From NCBI RefSeq assembly GCF_009720625.1, contig NZ_CP046266.1:4693501-4757500 (forward strand): DNA of 64,000 bases, given 5' to 3'. Source of the DNA: Metabacillus sediminilitoris (GTDB lineage: Bacteria; Bacillota; Bacilli; Bacillales; Bacillaceae). The translations under genes and the position numbers were made by a program. Below the pieces are notes generated by a model, which ran no database searches, had not been told where the DNA came from, and saw nothing but the letters and a program-made list of their open reading frames with translations. This document shows, in pieces, positions 43,522-52,188 of this stretch; position 1 is the stretch's first letter, and each line of letters starts with the position of its first letter.

Positions 43522-43750
43522 AAAAGGCTGTTTTCGCAAATTTTGTTGCTATTTACCAAGTAGTGCGGTGTGTGGTTGATTGCAGCGAGAGATGCTCGCT
43601 TTTTAGCGGGGCGGGCTGTGAGCCTCCTTAGCGTAAACGCCTGCATGAGTCTCACCTGTCCCACTGCTCTTAGCAGGAGTGCAGCAATCTGCTCCAATCA
43701 AACTTAAATAGTTCTCGTTCTAAAAGCAACACTCTCTTAGAAAAGAGCCT
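43522..43750 (+). repeat. Dispersed intergenic repeat, family A (long copy)
   Basis: Begins GGCTGTTTTCGCAAATTTTG, then TTGCTATTTACCAAG, GTTGATTGCAGCGAG, GC-rich middle, and ends GCAATCTGCTCCAATCA with TAAATAGTT and CTCTTAGAAAAGAG. Nearly the same ends occur at 55582-55768 and, reversed, at 38637-38793. Confidence 0.85.
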
Positions 43751-43818
43751 TCAAAAAAAAGACTGACTCAACAGTGCCATGCTTTCTCATGTATCTGTTT
43801 AGATCAGCCTTTGAAATA

Positions 43819-44040
43819 CTATTTATTTAAGATGGATGGCTGATCAATTAAATCAGCATCATAGAAGTTCGTTATATTGAAGAGATTTTGTGTTTGAATG
43901 AAATCACCAGTGCTAACTGAACCTGAGCCAACTGTTGTTTTATCCGAAGATTTAGGTGATAAACTAAATGTATCGCCAACTTTAAATATCGCATTGGCTT
44001 CTACCTCATTTACTTGTACCGGCCCTACGAATGCAGGCAT
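43819..44040 (-). CDS. yueG: GerPF-type spore germination protein YueG
   Basis: 73 aa. Starts MPAFVGPVQVNEV and contains FKVGDTFSLSPKS and GSGSVSTGDFIQTQN, typical of the small GerPA/GerPF family. GerP proteins help germinants cross the spore coat. The frame is open upstream, but the ATG at 44040 gives the family start and follows AAGGGTGAGG. In B. subtilis yueG lies beside yueF, as here. Confidence 0.88.
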   Translation of the reverse strand: MPAFVGPVQVNEVEANAIFKVGDTFSLSPKSSDKTTVGSGSVSTGDFIQTQNLFNITNFYDADLIDQPSILNK

Positions 44041-44133
44041 TTCCTCACCCTTTTTCAATTGTAGATTGCCACTTCTATCGCCTTTCAAGTAGCTTTATCA
44101 GCATTATATGTTCAAATGAAGGAAGGGTTCAGC

Positions 44134-45270
44134 CTAGATCTTCAAATTTTCACTATTAAGGTCTTGTTTATATTTCATGCGTAACTTGATTAATCGAACA
44201 ATATTTAACGTCACAGCTTTTAACACACCATAAGTTGGTACTGCTAAAATCATACCCAGAATTCCGCCAAAACTGCCGGCACCGATTAACAGTAAAATAA
44301 TCGTTAACGGATGTGTATTTAGGCGTTTCCCAATAATGAGTGGAGATAAAAAATTTCCATCTATTTGCTGAACAACTAACACAACAAGCGCAGCTAATAA
44401 CGCCTTTGTCGGCGACTCAAGTAAAGCGATAATAACAGCTGGTGCTGCCCCGATAAACGGACCTAAATAAGGAATGATATTCGCCACTGCAACGACAATT
44501 CCAAGGACAAGCGCATAATCTAATCCAATAATTGTATAACCGATAAAACAGCCTATCCCTACTGCAAGTGACACAATTAGCTGCCCTTGAATATATGCTG
44601 AAAGTGTTTCATTTAAATCATCAAAAATCTTTAACCCTTCATGACGATATGCATTCGGTAAGATTAAAACTGCTTTTGAAGGTAGTTTTTGGCCATCCTT
44701 TAGCATATAGAATAAGATAAACGGTACTGTTATCAATGTTAACGTTATATTTGTTACAACACCTAAAACTTTTGTGATACTTGTAGTAATGTTTTCAGGT
44801 AAGTTTCCTACATAACCTGTCAATGTATTTTCAATTTGTTCGAGTGATACATACTCCTGTTCCATTACCCATTCAAACCAGCCGGTTTGCGACATATTAA
44901 TGACAAATGAACTAATTTCCTTTACATATCTCGGGAAATTTTTTATTAAATCTGTAACCTGCTCAGAAAGAATTGGACCAATAAAGGCGATGAGTAATGA
45001 AACCACACCAATCGCAACGATGTATGGAATTAATATCGCTAATGTTCTTGGCACCTTACCTTTCTCAAGCCACTTAACTACTGGAGCAAAAATAAAAAAT
45101 AGAATTCCCGCAATAAGTATCGGGAAAAATAAAGTTGAAGCAAAGACGATGATTGGCTCAAATAAAAAAGATACCTTTGAACCAATATAGACAATTAATA
45201 GCATCAGTAAAATCTGCAATGTCCAAAAATGGGTCTTTGATTTTAGCACATTTTTTTCCTCCTGTTTCAT
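44134..45270 (-). CDS. yueF: AI-2E family transporter YueF
   Basis: 378 aa. About eight hydrophobic helices in the AI-2E/PerM arrangement, with a middle soluble part (QTGWFEWVMEQEYVSLEQ) and the late motifs PYLGPFIGAAPAV and RLNTHPLTIILLLIGAGSFGG. Substrate unknown; family members have been linked to Na+/H+ exchange or signal export. Start preceded by AAGAGGAAGAGGATCC. Confidence 0.9.
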   Translation of the reverse strand: MKQEEKNVLKSKTHFWTLQILLMLLIVYIGSKVSFLFEPIIVFASTLFFPILIAGILFFIFAPVVKWLEKGKVPRTLAILIPYIVAIGVVSLLIAFIGPILSEQVTDLIKNFPRYVKEISSFVINMSQTGWFEWVMEQEYVSLEQIENTLTGYVGNLPENITTSITKVLGVVTNITLTLITVPFILFYMLKDGQKLPSKAVLILPNAYRHEGLKIFDDLNETLSAYIQGQLIVSLAVGIGCFIGYTIIGLDYALVLGIVVAVANIIPYLGPFIGAAPAVIIALLESPTKALLAALVVLVVQQIDGNFLSPLIIGKRLNTHPLTIILLLIGAGSFGGILGMILAVPTYGVLKAVTLNIVRLIKLRMKYKQDLNSENLKI

Positions 45271-45465
45271 GGATCCTCTTCCTCTTTTTATCTCTATGCT
45301 AGTATAGACAAATTCTCACATGATTAGAATAAGTATGGTAACATCACAAACTATGTATACGAATCTGTTGATTTTATGGTTTCAGAAAGTTCTAAGATCT
45401 ATAAAAACTGTACAAGGTATAAGAAAAGATTACCAGTAAATCCAGCCTTTTTACAAATGAAAGAA

Positions 45466-45499
45466 TAGAGGTCAGACATATTCTAAGTCTGACCTCTAC
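45466..45499. terminator. Hairpin between yueF and yugP
   Basis: AGAGGTCAGAC / GTCTGACCTCT perfect 11-bp stem downstream of the yugP stop; the following T tract is short. Confidence 0.55.
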
Positions 45500-45540
45500 A
45501 TGCATGATCATTTTCAAATAACGATCCTGCACACTATTTA

Positions 45541-46221
45541 TTATTCTTCATTATTATTCATACCCACAAACATGAGTATGAAACGTAATAGCTCCATAAT
45601 AGCGATAATCGTTGCTGCTACATATGTTAAAGCGGCGGCATTTAAAACCTTTCTTGCGCCACTCTCTTCGTTGTTTCGAATCATTCCCGAACTCACCATA
45701 AAATCATGGGCTCTAGCTGAAGCATTATACTCGACAGGTAGTGTGACTACCTGAAAAAGGACACTAACTGCAAAAAATATGATTCCTAGCAGGAACATTC
45801 CAGACGCTTGCATTAACATACCAGCTAGAATAAAGAAGAAGGATAAATTTGATCCCCAGTTTGCAACAGGTACAAGAGCGTGTCTGATTCTTAATGGAGT
45901 ATAATCCATTTTATCTTGCACAGCGTGACCAACTTCGTGAGTAGCTACTGAGATAGCAGCAATCGAATTTCCATAGTAATTGTCTTGAGAAAGGCGAACT
46001 ACTTTACTTCTAGGATCATAATGATCTGTTAGTCTTCCTCTTACTGGTTCAACCTTAACATTATATAATCCGTTCTCATCCAAAACCCGTCTTGCCGCTT
46101 CGGCACCGGTAATCCCTGATGATGTGCCTACATTTGAATATTTTTTATACGTGTTTTTTAAATACAATTGAATCAATAATGGTACAGCCATGATGATAAT
46201 AAAATAAATAAGAAATCCCAT
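45541..46221 (-). CDS. yugP: Zinc-dependent membrane metallopeptidase YugP
   Basis: 226 aa. An N-terminal helix, a metallopeptidase part with the zinc motif in VATHEVGHAVQDK, then three or four helices (PVANWGSNLSFFFILAGML, LGIIFFAVSVLFQ) and LPVEYNASARA. Matches B. subtilis YugP. There the gene neighbours yugO; here it sits between yueF and yueE, a rearrangement. ATG after GGAGGAAAGATC. Confidence 0.9.
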   Translation of the reverse strand: MGFLIYFIIIMAVPLLIQLYLKNTYKKYSNVGTSSGITGAEAARRVLDENGLYNVKVEPVRGRLTDHYDPRSKVVRLSQDNYYGNSIAAISVATHEVGHAVQDKMDYTPLRIRHALVPVANWGSNLSFFFILAGMLMQASGMFLLGIIFFAVSVLFQVVTLPVEYNASARAHDFMVSSGMIRNNEESGARKVLNAAALTYVAATIIAIMELLRFILMFVGMNNNEE

Positions 46222-46668
46222 CTTGATCTTTCCTCCTGTTAAAAGTAATTTTTAAAAATGCACGATATTGAATATGATCGTATCGACCGGAAACATATTT
46301 TCTTTCTCTATAAGCACTGATTGGCACTAGCTGCATCTTCACCTGTATTGTAAGAGGATGATGAAACTCTGACTACTTTTTAACTTAACCTATTTTCTTA
46401 AAAATGTGCTTTCCTTCCTGCTCAACTTCCTTATGCTATACGTTTTACTCAGTCATCATGCAGTTAAAGTCATATTTGTCTCATTATATATATTACTATT
46501 ATCTTATCTTTCCCAAACACCACAGTCAAACATTATACTTTTCTTGATAACATGACCGTAAGGAAAAAGAAAAGAGACATCATACCTATAGATGTTTATA
46601 CGAATGAATGATGTGGTTGGTTTCAATTTTTTATTTAAAATTATGTATGTTGAGAACAAAAGATTTCA
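46222..46668. other. Intergenic region, nothing recognised
   Basis: About 450 bp of AT-rich sequence between yugP and the terminator of yueE. No coding frame with a ribosome site and no repeat-family match seen. Confidence 0.5.
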
Positions 46669-46712
46669 AAAAACACACAGTAAAATTCTATTAAGAAATT
46701 TTTCTGTGTGCT
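46669..46712 (-). terminator. Terminator of yueE
   Basis: On the minus strand GCACACAG...CTGTGTGT, extended by AAAAATTT / AATTTTA pairing, with six T residues. Confidence 0.75.
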
Positions 46713-46792
46713 CTTATTTATTAACCCACTGATCAATATTGTATATGAAAGAAAAAGAACATCTTGCACCCGATTTTTTTATCATCGACATT

Positions 46793-47323
46793 TCAAACTG
46801 TCTTCCGATATTCATTAATCAGCTGTTCTATTTCTTGATCAAGTCTATTTATTTTTTTTAGTGCATCTTCTCTGCTTATTTCACGGTAATGATGCTTACC
46901 AAATGGTTCTTCATCCATTTCGTCGGCGAGACGGACAATTTGCTGCAGGGAATTTTTTTTCATTGAATTTTCAGGCAAGTAGGAATCTGTATGGAGTAAA
47001 ATGGCTAATGCAATCTCTTTTGCGTATTGGCGATCTTCTCCAAGACGAATAAGAAGCTTATGGGCACGTTCCGCTCCCTTAATCGCATGAATATCATTTT
47101 TTTTATATTCCTCATAATCCCATTTACCATTTGTATACCATTCGTAATGACCAATGTCATGAAGCAGGCCTGCTTTAGCTGCAATGTCAGGATTTACATC
47201 ATGCTTAATGGCGAGCTGCACAGCATACCCGGCAACTCTAATCGCGTGTGAAACACCTGAACGATTTAAATATTTTTGTGCAATTGGATGATTAAATACA
47301 TCCATTATTTTTACTCGTCGCAT
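46793..47323 (-). CDS. yueE: HD-domain phosphohydrolase YueE
   Basis: 176 aa. HD superfamily: SHAIRVAGYAVQLA (first His), LLHDIGHYEW (HD pair) and IVRLADEMDE (distal Asp). It should hydrolyse a phosphoester, the substrate being unknown. Similar in size and place to B. subtilis YueE (between yueF and yueD). ATG preceded by AAGGAGGGTAACC. Confidence 0.83.
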   Translation of the reverse strand: MRRVKIMDVFNHPIAQKYLNRSGVSHAIRVAGYAVQLAIKHDVNPDIAAKAGLLHDIGHYEWYTNGKWDYEEYKKNDIHAIKGAERAHKLLIRLGEDRQYAKEIALAILLHTDSYLPENSMKKNSLQQIVRLADEMDEEPFGKHHYREISREDALKKINRLDQEIEQLINEYRKTV

Positions 47324-47465
47324 GGTTACCCTCCTTAAACTAAATATTCAGAATAATGTAACACATATCTTTATTCATATCAACAAGTAAGATAGGTTCT
47401 CTTACAGTTCATTCCCTAAAAAAACAAACTTTTATTATTTATATGTAAAAAAATAAAAATTGGAA

Positions 47466-47494
47466 CAAAAAAAAGCTATCATATGATAGCTTTT
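47466..47494 (-). terminator. Terminator of the orphan sensor kinase
   Basis: AAAGCTATCATATGATAGCTTT perfect stem with A/T runs, adjoining the kinase stop codon. Confidence 0.85.
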
Positions 47495-48812
47495 AAGATT
47501 TAATCGGGATTTTCACAATAAAGGTTGTGGTATTTTTAACGGAGTTAACAACAATAGAACCTCCATATTTATCCACTACGTACTTTACAATACCTAGCCC
47601 ATCACCTCTAGGGACTCCGCGTTTCTCTTCTTTAGTTGAAAATCCAACATCAAAAATTTTATTTATGATTTCATTTGGAATAATCGGACCGATATTTTCT
47701 ACTTTAAATACATACATTGTTGGAGAAGATTCTGCTTCAATACTAATGAATCGATCAGATTCAGGCAGGAGTAAGGTTGCATCAAATGCATTATCTATTA
47801 AATTAGAAAATAACTTAATTAAATCGATCGATTTTATTTTATGATATGTATGATCATCTATTAAAAGATGCATATCAACCTTTTCATTTTGCGCTCTCGC
47901 CCACTTAGATTGTAATAAGATATATAGTGCTGGATTTTTCACTTTAAGCGGAAGCTCCATTGTTTCGACTTCACTCGTTAAAGAATTCACATACTCAAAT
48001 GCCCGGTCTTCTCTTCCAATCTTCAATAAACCTTGAATAACCTGGATATGATTAATAAAATCATGACGAATGGATCTCATAGTTTGCAGCATTGAATGAA
48101 ATTCACCTTGGTACGTCTCTTCTGTATCTCCGACCTGTGTTGAAACCTCTTTGCGCAACCATAATTGAAAGCCAATAAAAATACTAAAGGAAAGGATAAC
48201 AAACAATCCACTAAATAAAAAAAACGGAACGCTGTTTTTCATCACAGTATCTGTTATTTTATCCACTTTATCGACACTTTCATTTACGACAAGTGACCCG
48301 AGTGTTTGCCCATTTTCATTTACAATAGGTATACCAGATAAAATATAGGTACCTCCTATATCATCCTCTATTCTAGCAAAAAATGGCTTATACTCTGTAA
48401 ACTTACTATTTAGTTCTTTTGGCAGCATGCAGCAATCATCCACACTTGTTGTTGAATCATTTGCTAAAAGTCCCTTTGCTACTATTCCTGGTTGATTATT
48501 CTCTTGATTTTTGAGGATATAAACAAATTTAGCACCTGTATACTTACGAGCTTCGATAAGCTCAGCCTCAAGCTTTTTAAGATTATGTATTGATTGTTCC
48601 TCTAAATATTTTTCATATGTATGTATGTCGAGATGATCTACAATGGACCTAGCTGTTGACATAGCCTGATTTGCAATTGTTAATTCGATCGTTTTACGTG
48701 TATTAAAATAAGTAGCATAAAAGTTTAATGAAGACAGTAAAGTGATGATCATAACTGATAAGGAAATGATGACTGCAAACTTTTTTTGTTTTACTTGTTT
48801 AATGTCAGTCAC
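47493..48812 (-). CDS. Orphan Spo0B-type sensor histidine kinase (CitA/AgrC-like)
   Basis: About 440 aa. One helix near the N-terminus (FAVIISLSVMIITLLSSL), an extracytoplasmic sensor of about 150 residues (YVLSG-type PAS/Cache region, with CCM in the middle), a second helix (VPFFLFSGLFVILSFSIFI), a DHp with MRSIRHDFINHIQVIQG and an ATPase domain (NLIDNAFDA, GDGLGIVKYVVDKYGG). The start is unclear: AGAGGTGA is followed at correct spacing only by an ATT (48803). A GTG at 48812 overlaps that site, and an ATG at 48899 has none. No response regulator gene adjoins it. Confidence 0.85.
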   Translation of the reverse strand: MTDIKQVKQKKFAVIISLSVMIITLLSSLNFYATYFNTRKTIELTIANQAMSTARSIVDHLDIHTYEKYLEEQSIHNLKKLEAELIEARKYTGAKFVYILKNQENNQPGIVAKGLLANDSTTSVDDCCMLPKELNSKFTEYKPFFARIEDDIGGTYILSGIPIVNENGQTLGSLVVNESVDKVDKITDTVMKNSVPFFLFSGLFVILSFSIFIGFQLWLRKEVSTQVGDTEETYQGEFHSMLQTMRSIRHDFINHIQVIQGLLKIGREDRAFEYVNSLTSEVETMELPLKVKNPALYILLQSKWARAQNEKVDMHLLIDDHTYHKIKSIDLIKLFSNLIDNAFDATLLLPESDRFISIEAESSPTMYVFKVENIGPIIPNEIINKIFDVGFSTKEEKRGVPRGDGLGIVKYVVDKYGGSIVVNSVKNTTTFIVKIPIKS

Positions 48813-49084
48813 CTCTAAACTGTTTACAATATACGAAACTATTAAGATTTGATGAATCAAATTGAAGTAGACATGACAATCCTTAAAATTATTAAACATA
48901 AATCATGTAAATCGTCTTTTTATGGGTCTTTTTATCTATCCTACCATCTAAACACAAAGTAATAAATATGTAAATTGAGGCCTCAAATTTTCATTACAAT
49001 TATTATTACACCAGTTGACAATTTTTGCGAATCTTTTTTTGGCATTTAATAATTATTAAGTTTTTGTAAAATGTCCTTTCACCT

Positions 49085-49837
49085 TTAGATGAACTCCTTT
49101 ATATCATAAACACGACCATTTTCTAATGAACTTGATAACAATTTTATTAAAAGATGTGCAACAAAGCCTGGTGCTCTTAATAAGCCTTTCTCATGATATT
49201 CTTTGAACTGATTACTTGAAGAAAAATCCTTTCTATCTGCTGTACGAATCGTACTTTGCATTTGGGTATCCATAATGCCTGGTGAAAATGCAATAGCAAT
49301 CACGTTATTCTCACGTTCTCCCTGCTCCACACCTATTGTATTTGTAAACATGTTTAATCCTGCCTTTACACTACAATAAGTGCTCCAACCTGCTGTAGGT
49401 CGGTTTGCAGCACCAGAAGTTATATTAACAATCACTGCCTGCCCTGTATATCCCTTTGATTCTTTTATAAAATAATCAGACATAATCATCGGAGCAAGTA
49501 AATTAAGTTTAACAGCAGATACGATGTTTTTTTCATCTGCTTCACCTACATACTTGATTGGATCAACCATCCCTGCATTATTAATCAATGTAATCTTGTT
49601 TGCCAATTTAGCATCAATCTTAGAAAACACTTTTTTCATTACAGCTCTAATTTGATCAATATCTGAAAGATCACATTCTTCAAAAAAAATGGCTGTTTTT
49701 TTACTAGCTGCTAGTTCGTCAAAAGCAGGATTGCTTGTTCTTGATAAATAAATAATGACATTGTTAGGATTTAGTAATTCCTTTACAATCGCTTCCCCCA
49801 AACCGCGTGATGCACCAGTTACGATATAATAGTTCAT
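49085..49837 (-). CDS. yueD: Short-chain dehydrogenase, benzil reductase YueD
   Basis: 250 aa. Rossmann start YYIVTGASRGLGEAI, NNAG motif and catalytic Ser-Tyr-Lys (VNITSGAANRP...YCSVKAGLNMF). It aligns with B. subtilis/B. cereus YueD, which reduces benzil to (S)-benzoin with NADPH; the natural substrate is unclear. ATG after GGAGGCAGTGTA. Confidence 0.88.
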   Translation of the reverse strand: MNYYIVTGASRGLGEAIVKELLNPNNVIIYLSRTSNPAFDELAASKKTAIFFEECDLSDIDQIRAVMKKVFSKIDAKLANKITLINNAGMVDPIKYVGEADEKNIVSAVKLNLLAPMIMSDYFIKESKGYTGQAVIVNITSGAANRPTAGWSTYCSVKAGLNMFTNTIGVEQGERENNVIAIAFSPGIMDTQMQSTIRTADRKDFSSSNQFKEYHEKGLLRAPGFVAHLLIKLLSSSLENGRVYDIKEFI

Positions 49838-50084
49838 TACACTGCCTCCATATACATACTTTTGCTTTCTTTATTTATCCTAAATCATTTACATGATTTT
49901 ATATAGTCGTGGATTTAGGTTGATAATTGTTCACGGATTATTTTATTTTTAGCTGATTTATTAAAAATTTCAATGATTTCGTTTAATTTCGCTTATCTTC
50001 ACATGCATGATGTATCATAAAGAAAGTTCTATCTATTTTTAGTATTGTATTGATTAAGTATACGAATTGGATGGTGGTTTTTAC

Positions 50085-50330
50085 ATGTTAATTAATCTTT
50101 CAAAGGAAGCCAAGCAAGGAATGAAAGAAGAAATTATTAGCTTTTTTTATCAAGAAAGAGATGAAGAAATTGGAGAGATTGCAGCCGAAGCAGTTTTGGA
50201 CTTTTGTTTAGAAAAACTAGGACCTTATATTTATAATGAGGGAATACAAGATGCGATCAAGCTCATTAGTGAGCGAAATACGAATACAGAGGATGATCTC
50301 CATTCACTTAAGCGCCCTCTTTATCGTTAA
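50085..50330 (+). CDS. DUF2164 family protein
   Basis: 81 aa. The stretch ISFFYQERDEEIGEIAAEAV with LDFCLEKLGPYIYNEGI fits DUF2164, a small soluble family of unknown function. ATG at 50085 has GGATGGTGG 7 nt upstream; a further in-frame ATG at 50067 has no site. The broken yjfB-like gene follows closely. Confidence 0.82.
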   Translation: MLINLSKEAKQGMKEEIISFFYQERDEEIGEIAAEAVLDFCLEKLGPYIYNEGIQDAIKLISERNTNTEDDLHSLKRPLYR

Positions 50331-50388
50331 CTTTTTCCGTTTCAATATACATAACAAGCTTCCGATACAATCAAGAGGAGGTGTTTTT

Positions 50389-50561
50389 ATAGATATTGCC
50401 GCTTTATCGATTGGAATGAATCAGGCTTCGTTGGGCAAAGCATTAGCATTGCCTTAGTTAAAAAAACGATGGCAGCCGCACAGCAAAATAATCAAAATAT
50501 ACTCCAAATGCTCGAAGCACCACACCCTAATTTAGGGAAATCTATTGATGTAAAAGGATAA
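50389..50561 (+). pseudogene. Broken YjfB-family (putative motility protein) gene
   Basis: After AGAGGAGGTG the expected start is ATA instead of ATG, and the reading IDIAALSIGMNQASLG is in one frame. The continuation SIALVKKTMAAAQQ ... PHPNLGKSIDVKG is in another; the shift is one base near 50433. Together they give a typical 57-residue YjfB protein. A lost start and a frameshift in the same short gene indicate inactivation, unless sequencing errors are to blame. Confidence 0.75.
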
Positions 50562-50569
50562 TATGAAGA

Positions 50570-50619
50570 GACTGGATGAAAAGCTTTTGGTGTTTAAAAA
50601 AGCTCCAGTCTCTTTCTTC
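50570..50619 (+). terminator. Terminator after the yjfB-like remnant
   Basis: AAGAGACTGGA...TCCAGTCTCTT stem with an inner AGCTTTT/AAAAAAGCT pairing and T-rich tail. Confidence 0.8.
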
Positions 50620-50913
50620 ATTTTCTAGTTACTAAACAATGTTTTTGTTCCTTATACCTACTACCAAAACTGCCACTCTTACTCTTTTTAACATTATCAC
50701 ATATTATTCTCCTACTATAATGAACTGAAGTGAGTATCCACTTGATTACAGTTTGCCATGATTTTTTCTCGAGATAATAAAATAATACTAAAAACAGAAA
50801 TATAAGAACCATAAACAAATAGAAGAAAGTAAAAAGGGTTTTATTACTAGAATGTTTGTCTCATACAAGAATAGTTTTCCATTCATATATTACATTGAAA
50901 GGAGGAATATAAA
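50620..50913. other. Leader region of the cotX-like gene
   Basis: About 290 bp. A minus-strand frame (50618-50818) exists but lacks a ribosome site. No sigma-K promoter could be assigned with confidence. Confidence 0.4.
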
Positions 50914-51321
50914 ATGAAAGCAAAACCATATAATTGGGCAGCACCCCGCGGAACTGTACAACAATATGCAGACCAGGTGAGTGATATCGAACAATTTTCA
51001 TCTGAGACGATTATTGTCAGAGATTCTACTAACATTTCTGTTACAACGACAGATACACAAGTAGCTGTGTCTCTTCAAGTTGCACTTCAAGTTGCTATCG
51101 CTCTTGTTATCAACTTAACGATCGCTGATAGTAATCGCGCTGAGCAAGTAACACAACAATTATTACAACAGGCTGACATGAAACAAGTTAATAGACAAAG
51201 TCTTGTCATCGAAAACTCTAGCGGTGTTACTGTTGCAACTACTGATACGGATGTAGCAATCTCTCTTCAAGTTCTTCTACAAATTTTAGTTGCATTAATT
51301 GTTAGCCTCGATATTTTTTAA
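50914..51321 (+). CDS. cotX: Spore coat protein of the CotX family
   Basis: 135 aa. Two internal repeats, NISVTTTDTQVAVSLQVALQ and GVTVATTDTDVAISLQVLLQ, each followed by a hydrophobic end (LVINLTI, LIVSLDI). This tandem TTDT..V..SLQ pattern is the hallmark of CotX/CotV, insoluble outer coat and crust proteins. ATG with AAAGGAGG at 7 nt. Followed by a terminator and then a cotW-like gene, as part of a cotVWX-type cluster. Confidence 0.9.
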   Translation: MKAKPYNWAAPRGTVQQYADQVSDIEQFSSETIIVRDSTNISVTTTDTQVAVSLQVALQVAIALVINLTIADSNRAEQVTQQLLQQADMKQVNRQSLVIENSSGVTVATTDTDVAISLQVLLQILVALIVSLDIF

Positions 51322-51328
51322 AATATAA

Positions 51329-51370
51329 GAGAAGGCTGTCGAAAAAGATATCTTTTAGACAGCCTCTTTC
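51329..51370 (+). terminator. Terminator of cotX
   Basis: GAGAAGGCTGTC / GACAGCCTCTTTC stem just after the cotX stop. Confidence 0.85.
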
Positions 51371-51492
51371 ATAGTAACAATATTTGAATGGTGTCTAATC
51401 AAAAATAATTGATTAGACATTATAGAACTACTATTCAATTAAACATATATGTCATTATCCTCAATACAATTAACCAAAGTGAGGTGAAACAA

Positions 51493-51771
51493 GTGTCTGA
51501 TAAAAAATTAAATCTCCATGAAATCTCGTCTTCAATGATGGAGCTTTTTGTGCAGGATGTTCTCCGTAAAAATGGTGTTACGAAAGAAAATAGAAAGAAC
51601 TTATCAGAAGAACAAAAGGCACATCTTAAGAAAGTAGTAACAGACCTTCAAGCACAAGTTGACGAGTTTGTTAAGGGAAAAAAAATAAAAGTAGAGTCAG
51701 AAGAAAAAGTTGAACTTTCCAATCAACGCCCTCTACGTGAAATACTCAAAAAAAAGAAAAAAAAGAAATAG
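51493..51771 (+). CDS. cotW: Spore coat protein, CotW-like
   Basis: 92 aa from a GTG start with GAGGTGAAACAA upstream. LFVQDVLRKNGVTKENRKNL and LKKVVTDLQAQVDEF follow the B. subtilis CotW pattern (VQNIFSKHGVTKDKMKK, LVKDLQAK). The protein is charged, probably coiled-coil, and ends in seven lysines encoded by A8-G-A8-G-A3. CotW and CotX are outer-coat/crust proteins. A different frame stays open past the stop (see findings). Confidence 0.8.
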   Translation: MSDKKLNLHEISSSMMELFVQDVLRKNGVTKENRKNLSEEQKAHLKKVVTDLQAQVDEFVKGKKIKVESEEKVELSNQRPLREILKKKKKKK

Positions 51772-51935
51772 TTCGGATTGATCGTGAAGTGGGAAATGTT
51801 AAGAAAATTCTAATTGGCCATGGTTCTAAAAAGCTGAGATTATTAGCTATTACTCTACATGATAAGTTGATAGTGTCACATTCATGCCAGAAGGAAATTC
51901 CTATCATTGCCAGACGTTCACAATCAGTCAACCTT

Positions 51936-51967
51936 AAAAAGTTATCCTCTCATGAGGATAACTTTTC
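51936..51967 (+). terminator. Terminator downstream of cotW
   Basis: AAAAGTTATCCTC / GAGGATAACTTTT 13-bp perfect stem with a 4-nt loop. Confidence 0.85.
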
Positions 51968-52030
51968 ATCGTCTTAAAACTTTCAATATTATCGTTAACA
52001 TCATACAAAGTTTAAAGATTTTAAGCTGTT

Positions 52031-52068
52031 CATTAATCAAAACTGTATCTTTGCTCCAACCATGGATC
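52031..52068. repeat. 38-bp direct repeat, left copy (yuiH 3'-end fragment)
   Basis: Identical over 38 bp to 53008-53045, the 3' end of yuiH including its stop. Just beyond the repeat the minus strand encodes CGDPW here against KGDPW in the intact gene. The left copy is therefore the tail of a slightly different yuiH allele, not a recent exact duplication. Confidence 0.9.
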
Positions 52069-52188
52069 TCCGCACATGTCATTAAGTAACCATTTTATGT
52101 CTTATTTTCCTTCTATATAAAAGACTCTTAATATTCGGTGGAATTATTATTAAAACTCCTGGGGATACTTTACATAAGGAGGTATCTT

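Noticed and set aside
50618..50818. 66-aa minus-strand ORF with a hydrophobic start
   Set aside because: No Shine-Dalgarno, ends inside a terminator tail, no family resemblance.
51789..51977. Separate 62-aa gene after cotW
   Set aside because: No ribosome site, and it reads through a clear terminator hairpin; treated only as a possible frameshift extension.
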